The translations under genes and the position numbers were made by a program. A stretch of DNA of 46,041 nt, from the NCBI GenBank assembly GCA_030611385.1, contig JAUWPV010000013.1:1-46041 (forward strand). Reading direction: 5' to 3'. Every line of letters begins with the position of its first letter. Position 1 is the first letter of the stretch. This document shows, piece by piece, positions 8,473-16,364 of this stretch. The stretch comes from Bacillota bacterium. GTDB taxonomy: Bacteria > Bacillota > Dethiobacteria > DTU022. The notes under the pieces are model-generated. The model saw nothing but the letters and a program-made list of their open reading frames with translations, searched no databases and was not told the origin of the DNA.

Positions 8473-9054
8473 ATGAAACCTGATCAGTGTCGAAGATTAA
8501 TGAAAGACATGCTGGGTGATCAATTATATCGGCATTCCCTGGGGGCAGCTGACGCAGCGGTATCTTTAGCCAAGTGTTACGGTGCCGATACCCAGAAAGC
8601 TTACCTGGCCGGTTTGATCCACGACTATGGTAAGCGCTACTCTAAAAAAGAACTGCTCCGCAAGGCGCAGCTTATGGGGTTGCCATTAGACCGGATCACC
8701 AGGCAGGAAAAGCGGTTGCTGCATGCCCCGGTGGGGGCAGCATTAATAAGGACAGAACTGAATATTTGCGATCCGGAAATCAGCCGGGCTATTGCTTACC
8801 ATACCACTGGGCGAAGTGAAATGACCTTGTTTGAAAAAGTGATTTACCTGGCTGATTATATCGAGGAAGGCCGGGAATTCGCAGGGATTGAAAGAATCAG
8901 GGAAATAGCCTATATAAGCATTGACAGGGCACTTCTATCCGCAGTGAACCAGGCGATAAGATCAGTGTTGGTCAAAGGGGCAATGCTTCATCCGCGATCA
9001 GTTGCTTTTCGCAACAGTCTGTTGACAGGAATCACCAGTGAAGATCATTTATAG
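8473..9054 (+). CDS. yqeK: HD-domain hydrolase YqeK, probable diadenosine tetraphosphatase
   Basis: The 193-residue protein is an HD-superfamily phosphohydrolase of the YqeK family. Metal-binding residues are visible in RHSLGAADAA (H20), GLIHDYGKRY (the HD pair), LLHAPVGA and YHTTG, with a final Asp in LADYIEEGREF. The YqeK family hydrolyses diadenosine tetraphosphate symmetrically to two ADP. It sits between nadD and rsfS as in other Firmicutes, apart from the RRM gene. A TTGAAA/TATAAA pair near 8413-8439, with a short spacer, could be a weak promoter. No strong ribosome binding site precedes the ATG. Confidence 0.93.
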   Translation: MKPDQCRRLMKDMLGDQLYRHSLGAADAAVSLAKCYGADTQKAYLAGLIHDYGKRYSKKELLRKAQLMGLPLDRITRQEKRLLHAPVGAALIRTELNICDPEISRAIAYHTTGRSEMTLFEKVIYLADYIEEGREFAGIERIREIAYISIDRALLSAVNQAIRSVLVKGAMLHPRSVAFRNSLLTGITSEDHL

Positions 9055-9074
9055 ATCAATGGAGGTGATGTTAT

Positions 9075-9461
9075 TTGGTACAGAAACTGGCCAATGTCTA
9101 CCGGGAATTGGCCTTATTTGCCGCTCAGCTGGCGCTGGAGAAAAAGGGGCATGATCTGCATCTGTTGGAAGTCGGCCAGGTATCTATAATTGCCGACTAT
9201 TTTTTACTGGTTACCGGTAATACTGCAGTTCAGGTTCATACACTATCTGATCACCTAGTTGAAAGTCTGAAGAAAGCAGGCCATTATGCTTTACGGGTTG
9301 AGGGTTACCGGGAAGGGTGGTGGGTTGTTTTAGATTATGGGGGGTTGGTTGTCCATATTTTTCAGCCGGACGCGAGAACCTTTTACGATCTGGAAAGACT
9401 CTGGTCCGGAGCCCCACTGATTAACCTGGAAGAGTATGAAAAAAATTTCTCACTGACTTAA
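9075..9461 (+). CDS. rsfS: Ribosome silencing factor RsfS
   Basis: The 128-residue protein has the RsfS/DUF143 core, including ADYFLLVTGNTAVQV, EGYREGWWVVLDYGGLVV and the C-terminal FYDLERLW. RsfS binds ribosomal protein L14 on the free 50S subunit and blocks subunit joining when nutrients are scarce. The TTG start at 9075 has GGAGGTGAT upstream. It follows yqeK by 20 bases in the conserved cluster. Confidence 0.95.
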   Translation: MVQKLANVYRELALFAAQLALEKKGHDLHLLEVGQVSIIADYFLLVTGNTAVQVHTLSDHLVESLKKAGHYALRVEGYREGWWVVLDYGGLVVHIFQPDARTFYDLERLWSGAPLINLEEYEKNFSLT

Positions 9462-9499
9462 TATCAACCGGTTTCAATTTCGATCAGGAGGATATTTTG

Positions 9500-10369
9500 A
9501 TGGGCAATAGAGCATTACAACAGGCAGTTGTCGATGCCGCCGCAGAAGGGAAGAATCCTGCCGGCGAAAATTACCGCTTTTTGTCGCTTGGCGCGACCAA
9601 AAAACTCGCCCGGGATCATCATATATCCGGTCGCCTCATTGAGCTGACGGCTCTGGAGGCGGATATCATTCCCGAACGGTACCAGCGCAATATTGGGACG
9701 ATCGGGCTGAAAGGCCAGATCCGGCTATTGCAGGCAACGGTAGGTGTACTCGGGGCTGGCGGTCTGGGCGGTTTTGCCATGGAGCTTTTAGCCCGGATGG
9801 GTGTTGGCAGGTTGATTATCGTCGATGATGACACTTTTTCCGATAGCAACCTGAACCGGCAGCTTCTGGCTACCGAAAAGAATTTAATGGAACCGAAAGC
9901 AGAAACAGCGGCGAAGCGAATTGCCGATGTTAACGGGTCGGTGGAAGTGAAAGATTTTAACTGCCGCGCTGAAATAGCGACCCTGGCCGAAATAATTGCC
10001 GACTGTGATCTTGTTCTCGACTGTCTTGACAACCTGCCCTCACGATTTGACCTGGAAAAGGTCTGCCGGAAGCTCGGCATAATTATGGTTCACGGCGCTA
10101 TTGCCGGTTTTCTTGGACAGCTGGCCGTGATCAGGCCGGACCGCCCGCTTCTTTCATCGATATACGGAACAACGGGAGATCGCTGTGTTGAGAAGGGTGT
10201 AGAAGTGCAGCTTGGTAATCCGGCGACTACTCCGGCCATGCTGGCCGCATGGCAAGTCAGTGAAGCCGTGAAAATTCTGGCTGGTCTGGATGGTGTTCTC
10301 TCCCCGGACAGACTCTTGATTATTGATATGCAGGCTGGAGAATCATATCAGGTCGAGCTTGCAGGCTAA
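9500..10369 (+). CDS. ThiF/MoeB/HesA-family E1-like adenylyltransferase
   Basis: The 289-residue protein has a short N-terminal helical region (about 1-70) and a ThiF-type Rossmann domain. The ATP-binding loop is GVLGAGGLGGFAMELLARMG, then DDDTFSDSNLNRQLL supplies the conserved Asp and Arg, and DCLDNLPSRFDL the second Asp. Such enzymes adenylate the C-terminus of a ubiquitin-like sulfur carrier such as ThiS or MoaD, or modify small molecules. The paired CXXC zinc ligands of MoeB and classical ThiF are absent, and no carrier, JAMM protease or sulfurtransferase gene lies nearby. The ATG at 9500, with AGGAGG at 9486-9491, is preferred to the TTG three bases upstream. The true substrate cannot be told from this window. 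Confidence 0.85.
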   Translation: MGNRALQQAVVDAAAEGKNPAGENYRFLSLGATKKLARDHHISGRLIELTALEADIIPERYQRNIGTIGLKGQIRLLQATVGVLGAGGLGGFAMELLARMGVGRLIIVDDDTFSDSNLNRQLLATEKNLMEPKAETAAKRIADVNGSVEVKDFNCRAEIATLAEIIADCDLVLDCLDNLPSRFDLEKVCRKLGIIMVHGAIAGFLGQLAVIRPDRPLLSSIYGTTGDRCVEKGVEVQLGNPATTPAMLAAWQVSEAVKILAGLDGVLSPDRLLIIDMQAGESYQVELAG

Positions 10370-10387
10370 AAATGTTCCCTGGTGCTA

Positions 10388-10416
10388 TTGACAAGGGTTA
10401 GAGCCGTGCATATAAT
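10388..10416 (+). promoter_or_regulatory. Consensus promoter for the T-box/tRNA-Ala/leuS transcript
   Basis: TTGACA (10388-10393) and TATAAT (10411-10416) are perfect consensus boxes with a 17-base spacer. Transcription would begin near 10423, upstream of the whole T-box leader and about 190 bases before the embedded tRNA gene. Confidence 0.92.
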
Positions 10417-10611
10417 GTTAGTTGCACTTGAGGTCGCCATATCCAGTTTGATGAAGGGAAGCAGTAGACAGGTATGCTTTCTCAGAGAGCCGGCGGCTGG
10501 TGAAAACCGGTAGGCAGAACTGTTGAACTCATCCTGGAGAAGCGGCGGTGAAGATAGTCAAGCCGCTGTCGTATCGCCGGCGTTAACGGCAGAAAGCGGG
10601 TTGCAAATCGG

Positions 10612-10686
10612 GGGGCTGTGGCGCAGTGGGAGCGCGCTTCCTTGGCATGGAAGAGGTCGCGGGTTCGACTCCCGCCAGCTCCACCA
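10612..10686 (+). tRNA. tRNA-Ala (anticodon GGC) inside the leuS T-box leader
   Basis: A full cloverleaf folds without mismatches. The acceptor stem pairs 10612-10618 with 10676-10682 and includes the G3-U70 wobble that identifies tRNA-Ala. The D stem is GCGC (10621-10624) with GCGC (10632-10635). The anticodon stem is CTTCC/GGAAG with loop 10642-10648 and anticodon GGC at 10644-10646. The T stem is GCGGG/CCCGC with loop TTCGACT. The discriminator is A10683 and CCA is encoded (10684-10686). It reads alanine GCC/GCU codons. It has no separate promoter or terminator that I can see, so it is probably co-transcribed with the leuS leader and cut out. Confidence 0.96.
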
Positions 10687-10720
10687 ATTGTTTAACTAAT
10701 AAGGGTGGTACCGCGGATAC

Positions 10721-10753
10721 AAATCCGTCCCTTGACTGGGCGGATTTTTTATT
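10721..10753 (+). terminator. Intrinsic terminator of the leuS T-box
   Basis: AAATCCG (10721-10727) pairs with CGGATTT (10741-10747). With one bulged T, CCC (10729-10731) pairs with GGG (10738-10740). A T-run follows. It overlaps the antiterminator 3' strand, as T-box regulation requires, and also lies just downstream of the embedded tRNA. Confidence 0.88.
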
Positions 10754-10774
10754 TGAGATGGAGGGATAAAACTC

Positions 10775-13252
10775 TTGACAAACTATAACCCTGCTCAGAT
10801 CGAGGAACGTTGGCAGAAACTGTGGGAAGAAGAAGACTTTTACCGGTCGGAAATAGATGAATCAAAGACCAAATACTATGTTTTGGAGATGTTCCCCTAC
10901 CCTTCAGGTAAACTACATATGGGTCACATGCGTGTCTATTCAATCGGCGATGTTCTGGCCCGCTTTTTAAGAATGCTCGGTTATAACGTCATTCACCCCA
11001 TGGGTTGGGATGCTTTCGGTTTGCCCGCCGAAAATGCCGCGATAGAGCACCGGATTAACCCTGCTCAGTGGACCGTCCAGAATATCGAGCATATGAAACA
11101 ACAGCAGAACAGGCTTGGACTCAGCTACGACTGGCGCCGGGAAGTCAATACTGCGGCACCGGATTACTACCGCTGGTCGCAGTGGCTGTTTTTACTGCTA
11201 TATAAACGGGGCTTGGCCTACAAGAAGAAGGCCAGCGTTAATTGGTGCATTGACTGTGAAACTGTTTTGGCCAACGAACAGGTCGAAAAAGGGCTCTGCT
11301 GGCGCTGTTCTTCGGTAGTCGAAACCAGGGAACTGGAACAGTGGTTTTTGAGAATTACCGACTATGCCGAAAGACTCTTATATGATCTTGATAAGCTTGA
11401 CGATTGGCCAGAGCGTGTCAAGGTGATGCAACAGAACTGGATCGGCCGCAGCGAAGGGGCGGAAATCATTTTTAAGATTAAGGAATTTCCCGGTGAAGAG
11501 GTCCGCACCTTTACCACCCGTCCTGATACTCTTTTTGGAGTTACCTACATGGTTTTAGCTCCGGAACACCCCCTGGTTAAGAGATTGATTGCCGGAACAG
11601 ATTGCGAGGAAGCGATTCTCGATTTTGTGTTACAGATCAGGCAGGAAAGCGAAATTGAGCGCACTGCCGAAGAGGCCCCCAAGATCGGTCTTTTTACCGG
11701 CAGGCATGTCATAAATCCGATCAACGGCGAAGAGGTGCCCATCCTGGTGGGCAACTATGTATTAATGGCTTACGGCACAGGCGCAGTAATGGGTGTGCCC
11801 GCCCATGACCAGAGGGACTTTCTCTTTGCGAAAAAACATAACCTTGCGATCCGGGTTGTCATCCAGCCGGAGGGTGAGGTGCTTTTCGATCAGACTATAC
11901 CGGAAGCCTATACCGGCGAAGGCATCATGGTTAATTCCGGATCTTTTGATGGCCTGAACAATATCGAGGGGATCAAAAAGGTAACTGCACATCTGCAAGA
12001 ACAGGGTTTGGGCTGTTTTCGGATCACCTACCGCCTGCGTGACTGGCTGATCTCCCGCCAACGTTACTGGGGAGCGCCCATCCCAATTATTTACTGTGAA
12101 AAATGCGGTGCCATACCCGTGCCTGAGTCGGAACTACCGGTTGAACTGCCCCGGGAAGTTGAACTTTCCGGTAACCGTGTACCCAGCCTGGCTCATTATC
12201 AAGATTTTGTTCAGGTTAACTGCCCGGTCTGCGGTGGACCGGCCCGCCGGGAAACCGATACGATGGATACTTTTATCTGTTCTTCCTGGTATTTTTTACG
12301 TTATACCAGCGCCCAAAGCGCCGACGTGCCCTTTGAGTCGGAAGCAGTTGATTACTGGATGCCGGTTGATCAATATATCGGTGGTATTGAACATGCTGTC
12401 CTGCACTTGCTTTATGCCCGCTTTTTCACCAAGGTCCTTTTCGACGCCGGCCTGGTTAAAACTGAAGAACCTTTCAGCCGTTTGTTGGCCCAGGGGATGG
12501 TCTACAAGGATGGGGCAAAGATGTCAAAATCGAAAGGAAACGTGGTTACTCCTGATGAAATTGTCGAGAAGTACGGCGCCGATACCGGCCGCCTCTTTAT
12601 ACTTTTTGCTTCGCCCCCGGAAAAGGATCTAGACTGGAGCGACCAGGGAGTCGAAGGTTGCCACCGTTTCCTGCGCCGGATCTGGCGCCTGGCTGAAGAA
12701 TGCCGGGAACAGTTTTCTACTCAAGGTGGCACAGTTGAGAGTGGTGGAAAAGAGATTGGTCTTCAGCGCAGCGTCCATGCCGCGATCCGGAAAGTAACCT
12801 GCGACATTCAGGAGCGCTTTAACTTTAACACGGCGATCAGCGCGATTATGGAGCTGGTTAATGCCATTTATGCGTACCGGCAGTCGGCGAAGATTACTGA
12901 TCAAAATCATATCGTTCTGCGGGATGCCCTGGATAAGACAATCCTACTGCTGGCTCCTTTTGCGCCGCATTTGGCTGAGGAAACATGGCAAATGCTTGGG
13001 CATTCGGAAAGTGTGCACCGTCAAGATTGGCCGCAGTATGATCCGGAGAAGCTATTGGTTAAAGAAATTGAAGTGGTGATCCAAATTAACGGCAAGGTGC
13101 GCGGACGGATTACTGTAGCGGCTGGTTGCCCACAGGATGAACTGATTGAAGCAGCCCGCGGCAATGAACACATTGTAGAATTGCTGGCTGGCCGGGAAGT
13201 ATTAAAAGTAGTAGCCGTCCCCGGCCGCCTGGTTAATATAGTGGTCCGCTGA
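10775..13252 (+). CDS. leuS: Leucyl-tRNA synthetase
   Basis: The 825-residue class I synthetase attaches leucine to tRNA-Leu. It has the HIGH-type motif KLHMGHMRVYS (about residue 48), a zinc-type cysteine cluster (CIDCETVLANEQV followed by CWRC), an editing domain (about 220-420, with TTRPDTLFGVTYMVLAPEHP and GTGAVMGVPAHDQRD), the KMSKS loop in DGAKMSKSKGN and an anticodon-binding C-terminus. The TTG start at 10775 has GGAGGG ten bases upstream. Expression is governed by the T-box at 10423-10753, so leucine starvation should raise it. Confidence 0.98.
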   Translation: MTNYNPAQIEERWQKLWEEEDFYRSEIDESKTKYYVLEMFPYPSGKLHMGHMRVYSIGDVLARFLRMLGYNVIHPMGWDAFGLPAENAAIEHRINPAQWTVQNIEHMKQQQNRLGLSYDWRREVNTAAPDYYRWSQWLFLLLYKRGLAYKKKASVNWCIDCETVLANEQVEKGLCWRCSSVVETRELEQWFLRITDYAERLLYDLDKLDDWPERVKVMQQNWIGRSEGAEIIFKIKEFPGEEVRTFTTRPDTLFGVTYMVLAPEHPLVKRLIAGTDCEEAILDFVLQIRQESEIERTAEEAPKIGLFTGRHVINPINGEEVPILVGNYVLMAYGTGAVMGVPAHDQRDFLFAKKHNLAIRVVIQPEGEVLFDQTIPEAYTGEGIMVNSGSFDGLNNIEGIKKVTAHLQEQGLGCFRITYRLRDWLISRQRYWGAPIPIIYCEKCGAIPVPESELPVELPREVELSGNRVPSLAHYQDFVQVNCPVCGGPARRETDTMDTFICSSWYFLRYTSAQSADVPFESEAVDYWMPVDQYIGGIEHAVLHLLYARFFTKVLFDAGLVKTEEPFSRLLAQGMVYKDGAKMSKSKGNVVTPDEIVEKYGADTGRLFILFASPPEKDLDWSDQGVEGCHRFLRRIWRLAEECREQFSTQGGTVESGGKEIGLQRSVHAAIRKVTCDIQERFNFNTAISAIMELVNAIYAYRQSAKITDQNHIVLRDALDKTILLLAPFAPHLAEETWQMLGHSESVHRQDWPQYDPEKLLVKEIEVVIQINGKVRGRITVAAGCPQDELIEAARGNEHIVELLAGREVLKVVAVPGRLVNIVVR

Positions 13253-13313
13253 CGGGAACCCCTTACAGTTGATAGATTGATCAATTATTGCCTGCAACCA
13301 AAGGCCGTTTTTC

Positions 13314-13342
13314 TTGACAGGTTTACATTCAGGTTGTATAAT
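13314..13342 (+). promoter_or_regulatory. Consensus promoter of the asp23 gene
   Basis: TTGACA (13314-13319), a 17-base spacer and TATAAT (13337-13342) are perfect consensus. The start site would be near 13349, giving a leader of about 130 bases. I see no clear riboswitch in it. Confidence 0.9.
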
Positions 13343-13480
13343 ATTTGTAAGCAATTCGGACAACTTGCTGTTATCTCCCAATGCTGTAATTTCATATTGC
13401 CGATTCATTCCAAGGTCGTAAATATAGCAAGTCAGCCGGTATTTCTCCGGTTTGGATCATCTGCTAAAGGAGGAAAAAGG

Positions 13481-13924
13481 ATGAGTGAAGAAAAAAAGGT
13501 AAATAAAATTGAACCCGTGAAAGCCGTTTTAAAACCGGATCCATCAAAAAAAGAAGGCGACACTATTCGAATTTCTTCTGAAGTAATTGCTGTAATTGCC
13601 GGTATCATTTCCAGTGATATACCCGGTATTGCCGGCATGAGCGGTGGTGTCGTCGGCGGAATTGCCGAAAAGCTTGGTCGTCGTGACCTGGCCAAAGGAA
13701 TCAAGGTCCGTCTGAACGAAGATAAGGTAACTATTGATCTGAATGTAATTGCTGAATACGGCACTTCGATTGTTGAATCCACCGAAAAACTGAAAAAAGA
13801 AGTTAGGACTAATGTCGAGAAAACAACCGGTCTAAAAGTAGAAGCGATAAATATCAACGTCCTTGGTATCGAACTTCAAAAAGAGGATGGGGAAGAAGAT
13901 CCAACAAACAAAAAAGAAGAATAG
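13481..13924 (+). CDS. Asp23/Gls24-family envelope stress protein
   Basis: The 147-residue protein belongs to the Asp23 (DUF322) family. After a charged N-terminus, the core runs from about residue 28 (ISSEVIAVIAGIISSDIPGI) through a glycine-rich segment (GMSGGVVGGIAEKLG) to a strand-helix region (KVTIDLNVIAEYGTSIVE). The family includes the staphylococcal alkaline shock protein, which sits at the membrane and tracks cell-envelope stress, and YloU/YqhY-like proteins linked to lipid metabolism. The frame continues upstream, but AGGAGG at 13468-13473 sets the ATG at 13481. It is flanked by its own promoter and a strong terminator, so it is a single-gene unit. Confidence 0.92.
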   Translation: MSEEKKVNKIEPVKAVLKPDPSKKEGDTIRISSEVIAVIAGIISSDIPGIAGMSGGVVGGIAEKLGRRDLAKGIKVRLNEDKVTIDLNVIAEYGTSIVESTEKLKKEVRTNVEKTTGLKVEAININVLGIELQKEDGEEDPTNKKEE

Positions 13925-13955
13925 GCCTATACTTGTCTTCGCAAAATGATTTGTA

Positions 13956-13996
13956 AATAACCCGGTGTTCAATAGATGAGCCCCGGGTTATTTTTT
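13956..13996 (+). terminator. Intrinsic terminator after asp23
   Basis: A perfect 10-base stem, AATAACCCGG (13956-13965) with CCGGGTTATT (13983-13992), is followed by four more Ts. The 17-base loop is long, but the stem and U-tract make termination likely. Confidence 0.88.
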
Positions 13997-14097
13997 CGAA
14001 AAGCAGGAGTAAGCTTTATTAAGGAGAATCAATTGACGATTTAACAACATTAATGAATTGGCAGTTCATTTGAACCAGAAATTAAAGGTGTGATCAG

Positions 14098-14673
14098 GTG
14101 GATGGTAAGGTTAGTATAAGAGAAAAAGTAGTTCTCGGGTTTCTTGTGCTACTGTTGGTTACCGGCGGAATATGGCGTTCGGGCCTGTTGGCATCAGCGG
14201 AACCGGAAGTAATCCAGAGCGGTTTTATTGAACAAAAGGCGCCTGAAGAAAGCGAACCTGAGTTAATCACAGTCCACCTGGTTGGAGCGGTAAATAATCC
14301 TGGAATATACCAGCTGCCGGTCGGTTCGCGGGTTTACGAGCTGCTGGATATTTGCGGTGGTTGTAATGAAGAGGCAGATCAGGAAGCATTGAACCTGGCC
14401 CGCCCCCTGTTTGATGGTGAACAGATCTATATTCAAAAGATTGGTGAGACGCCGGAATTTTCATCAGGCTCCAGCCCGGCAAAGATTAATATTAACCAGG
14501 CTTCAGCCTTAGAACTGACAGCCCTGCCCGGTATCGGTGACGTGCGTGCCGGTCAGATTGTCGCTCATCGCGATAAAAACGGTTTGTTCAAAGATATCCG
14601 GGAGATCATGGATGTCAGCGGCATCGGCGATAAGACTTTTGAAAACATTGCGGAATTAATTACTATATATTGA
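14098..14673 (+). CDS. comEA: ComEA-like competence DNA receptor
   Basis: The 191-residue protein has one membrane helix (about 11-30), an SLBB domain (about 58-115, with HLVGAVNNPGIYQLPVGSRV) and a C-terminal double helix-hairpin-helix DNA-binding domain (about 125-191, ININQASALELTALPGIG and ISGIGDKTFENI-like motifs). ComEA binds double-stranded DNA outside the membrane and passes it to the ComEC channel. The GTG at 14098 directly follows ATCAG, and the ribosome binding site is weak (AAAGGTGTGAT). In many Firmicutes comEC follows directly. Here comEC is 21 kb downstream at 35448, though on the same strand. Confidence 0.93.
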   Translation: MDGKVSIREKVVLGFLVLLLVTGGIWRSGLLASAEPEVIQSGFIEQKAPEESEPELITVHLVGAVNNPGIYQLPVGSRVYELLDICGGCNEEADQEALNLARPLFDGEQIYIQKIGETPEFSSGSSPAKININQASALELTALPGIGDVRAGQIVAHRDKNGLFKDIREIMDVSGIGDKTFENIAELITIY

Positions 14674-14946
14674 CAAGTTTTTATTGCATGCCATTGTTCA
14701 TGATCGCTCTTTTTGGCATTACTGCGGTTCAGTTCAATTTAAAATATCGCTCACCTGCATACCACCGTTCGCTGAATTTGCAACAAGAATTGTAGCGGTG
14801 CTCGCGGTTTCAGGCTGCGCCAACAGCTGATGTAAGGCTGTTACTACAAGACGAAAGCGAACATAAAGCGAGTGCTTTAGAATTGCCGGTGAGTCTGGGG
14901 ATGGAACAGGACCCGGCTCTCAAAACAATAAATTACATTACACTAC
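14674..14946 (+). other. Intergenic region between convergent comEA and ahcY
   Basis: This 273-base gap contains no gene I recognise. A 35-codon frame from the ATG at 14688 has no ribosome binding site. Near the ahcY end there is an imperfect GC hairpin (about 14892-14926), which may help end transcription from either side. There is no clear U-tract. Confidence 0.5.
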
Positions 14947-16200
14947 TTACTCCCCCTGCCACGATTTCATATATTCTGCCTGACTGTCGGTCAGGGTGTC
15001 GATGCTGATGCCCATTGCTTCAAGTTTAAGCGCCGCAGTCTGTTGATCCAATTCATGCGGCAGTTTAATTACCGCTTTAGGCAGCCCATTCCCTTTTTTC
15101 ATCAGGTAAAGCATAGCCCCAAACTGTATAGCAAAGGAAAGATCCATTATCTCTGCCGGGTGGCCATCTCCGGCCGCCAGGTTTACCAGTCGCCCTTCAC
15201 CTAAAAGATAGATCCGCCGGCCGTCTTTTAACCGGTATTCGTCGATATTCTGACGTGGTTGGCCGATATATTCACCCAGGTTGTTTAAAGCATGTTTGTC
15301 GATCTCCACATCGAAGTGGCCGGCATTGCTTAAAATGGCGCCGTTTTTAAGCAGAGGGATATGGTCGGTTGAAATAATATGGCGACATCCGGTGGTCGTG
15401 ACAAAGATATCGCCCAGTTGAGCTGCTTCTTTCATCGGCATAACCCGGTATCCTTCCACAGCGGCCTCAAGGGCATGCACCGGTTCAACTTCGGTAATAA
15501 TTACATTGGCTCCGAGCCCGGCAGCGCGCATGGCCACGCCGCTTCCGCACCAACCAAACCCTGATACAACAACGGTTTTTCCTGATATGAGCAAATTGGT
15601 TGTGCGCATAATCCCATCCCAGACTGACTGTCCCGTTCCATAGCGGTTGTCAAAGAGATACTTGCACATAGCGTCATTAACAGCCATGACCGGAAAGGTA
15701 AGTTTCCCTTCTTCAGCCATCGCCCGCAGGCGGGTCAGGCCGGTGGTCGTCTCCTCGGCTCCGCCGATAACCGCTGGCAGAAGATCAGGACGATCCCGAT
15801 GCAGTATGGTAATCAGGTCTCCCCCGTCATCGATAATCAGCTGAGGGCCGGTATCGATTGTGCTGCGAATATGAGCGTTATACTCATCGGCGGTGGCGCC
15901 GTGCCAGGCGAAAACCCCGATACCGTCCTCAACCAGGGCGGCAGCGATAGCATCCTGGGTTGAAAGCGGATTGCTGCCGGTGATTACGACCTCCGCTCCG
16001 CATTCCCGGAAGGCTTTTGCCATGTAAGCCGATTTAGCCTCCAGGTGGATACAGATAGCCATTTTAATTCCTTTAAACGGTTTATCACCGCGGTACTGAT
16101 CGATCAGTCTGTTTAAAACAGGCATATGCCGGCTAACCCAGTCAATTCGCCTGTGCCCCTCTGGAGCTTTGTCCGGATTGTGTATTGTACTCATTTTCAT
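14947..16200 (-). CDS. ahcY: Adenosylhomocysteinase-family enzyme, archaeal-type short form
   Basis: The 417-residue NAD-dependent hydrolase would split S-adenosylhomocysteine, the product of SAM-dependent methylation, into adenosine and homocysteine. Visible signatures include CIHLEAKSAYMAKAFRECGA, NDAMCKYLFDNRYGTGQSVWDG and the NAD-binding loop VVVSGFGWCGSGVAMRAAGLG. The protein ends after EYMKSWQGE and lacks the C-terminal KPDHYRY tail of the classical bacterial/eukaryotic enzyme. This matches the archaeal/thermophile branch, in which the Methanocaldococcus member acts on S-inosylhomocysteine. Substrate is therefore uncertain. ATG at 16200 is preferred, six bases after AAGGAG. TTG at 16203 and ATG at 16194 are alternatives. 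No SAM or SAH riboswitch is visible upstream. Confidence 0.92.
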   Translation of the reverse strand: MKMSTIHNPDKAPEGHRRIDWVSRHMPVLNRLIDQYRGDKPFKGIKMAICIHLEAKSAYMAKAFRECGAEVVITGSNPLSTQDAIAAALVEDGIGVFAWHGATADEYNAHIRSTIDTGPQLIIDDGGDLITILHRDRPDLLPAVIGGAEETTTGLTRLRAMAEEGKLTFPVMAVNDAMCKYLFDNRYGTGQSVWDGIMRTTNLLISGKTVVVSGFGWCGSGVAMRAAGLGANVIITEVEPVHALEAAVEGYRVMPMKEAAQLGDIFVTTTGCRHIISTDHIPLLKNGAILSNAGHFDVEIDKHALNNLGEYIGQPRQNIDEYRLKDGRRIYLLGEGRLVNLAAGDGHPAEIMDLSFAIQFGAMLYLMKKGNGLPKAVIKLPHELDQQTAALKLEAMGISIDTLTDSQAEYMKSWQGE

Positions 16201-16364
16201 CAATCTCTCCTTTTAGCTTACTCTGTTACAGATCGGTACTTCGTAATTATCAGAACAAAATCCTGCTCAAAATGATATTGTCAGAGAAGGATTTATTGAT
16301 TATTTGGCGAAAGTAATTAGGGCGGTACTCTTTAATAACCAGGGAGTGGTGCCCTATTTGCTTT

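Larger units (their letters stand above)
10423..10753 (+). promoter_or_regulatory. Leucine T-box leader of leuS, interrupted by a tRNA gene
   Basis: T-box leaders sense uncharged tRNA and switch between terminator and antiterminator. Stem I spans about 10450-10542, with the bulge region AGTAGACAGG, the apical AGAGAGCCGG segment and specifier codon CTC (10528-10530) after GAA, giving leucine. A GC helix, GCGGC near 10542 with GCCGC near 10562, follows. The T-box sequence AGGGTGGTACCGCG is at 10702-10715, and AAGGG (10701-10705) can pair with CCCTT (10729-10733) to form the antiterminator around the TGGT bulge (10706-10709), which suits a tRNA ending in ACCA such as tRNA-Leu. The unusual part is a complete tRNA-Ala at 10612-10686 between the specifier half and the antiterminator half. 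Confidence 0.93.

Noticed and set aside
14688-14795. A 35-codon ORF between comEA and ahcY
   Set aside because: There is no ribosome binding site and no recognisable family. It is short enough to arise by chance.
16201-16360. A SAM or SAH riboswitch before ahcY
   Set aside because: I find none of the conserved core sequences or stems on the minus strand.
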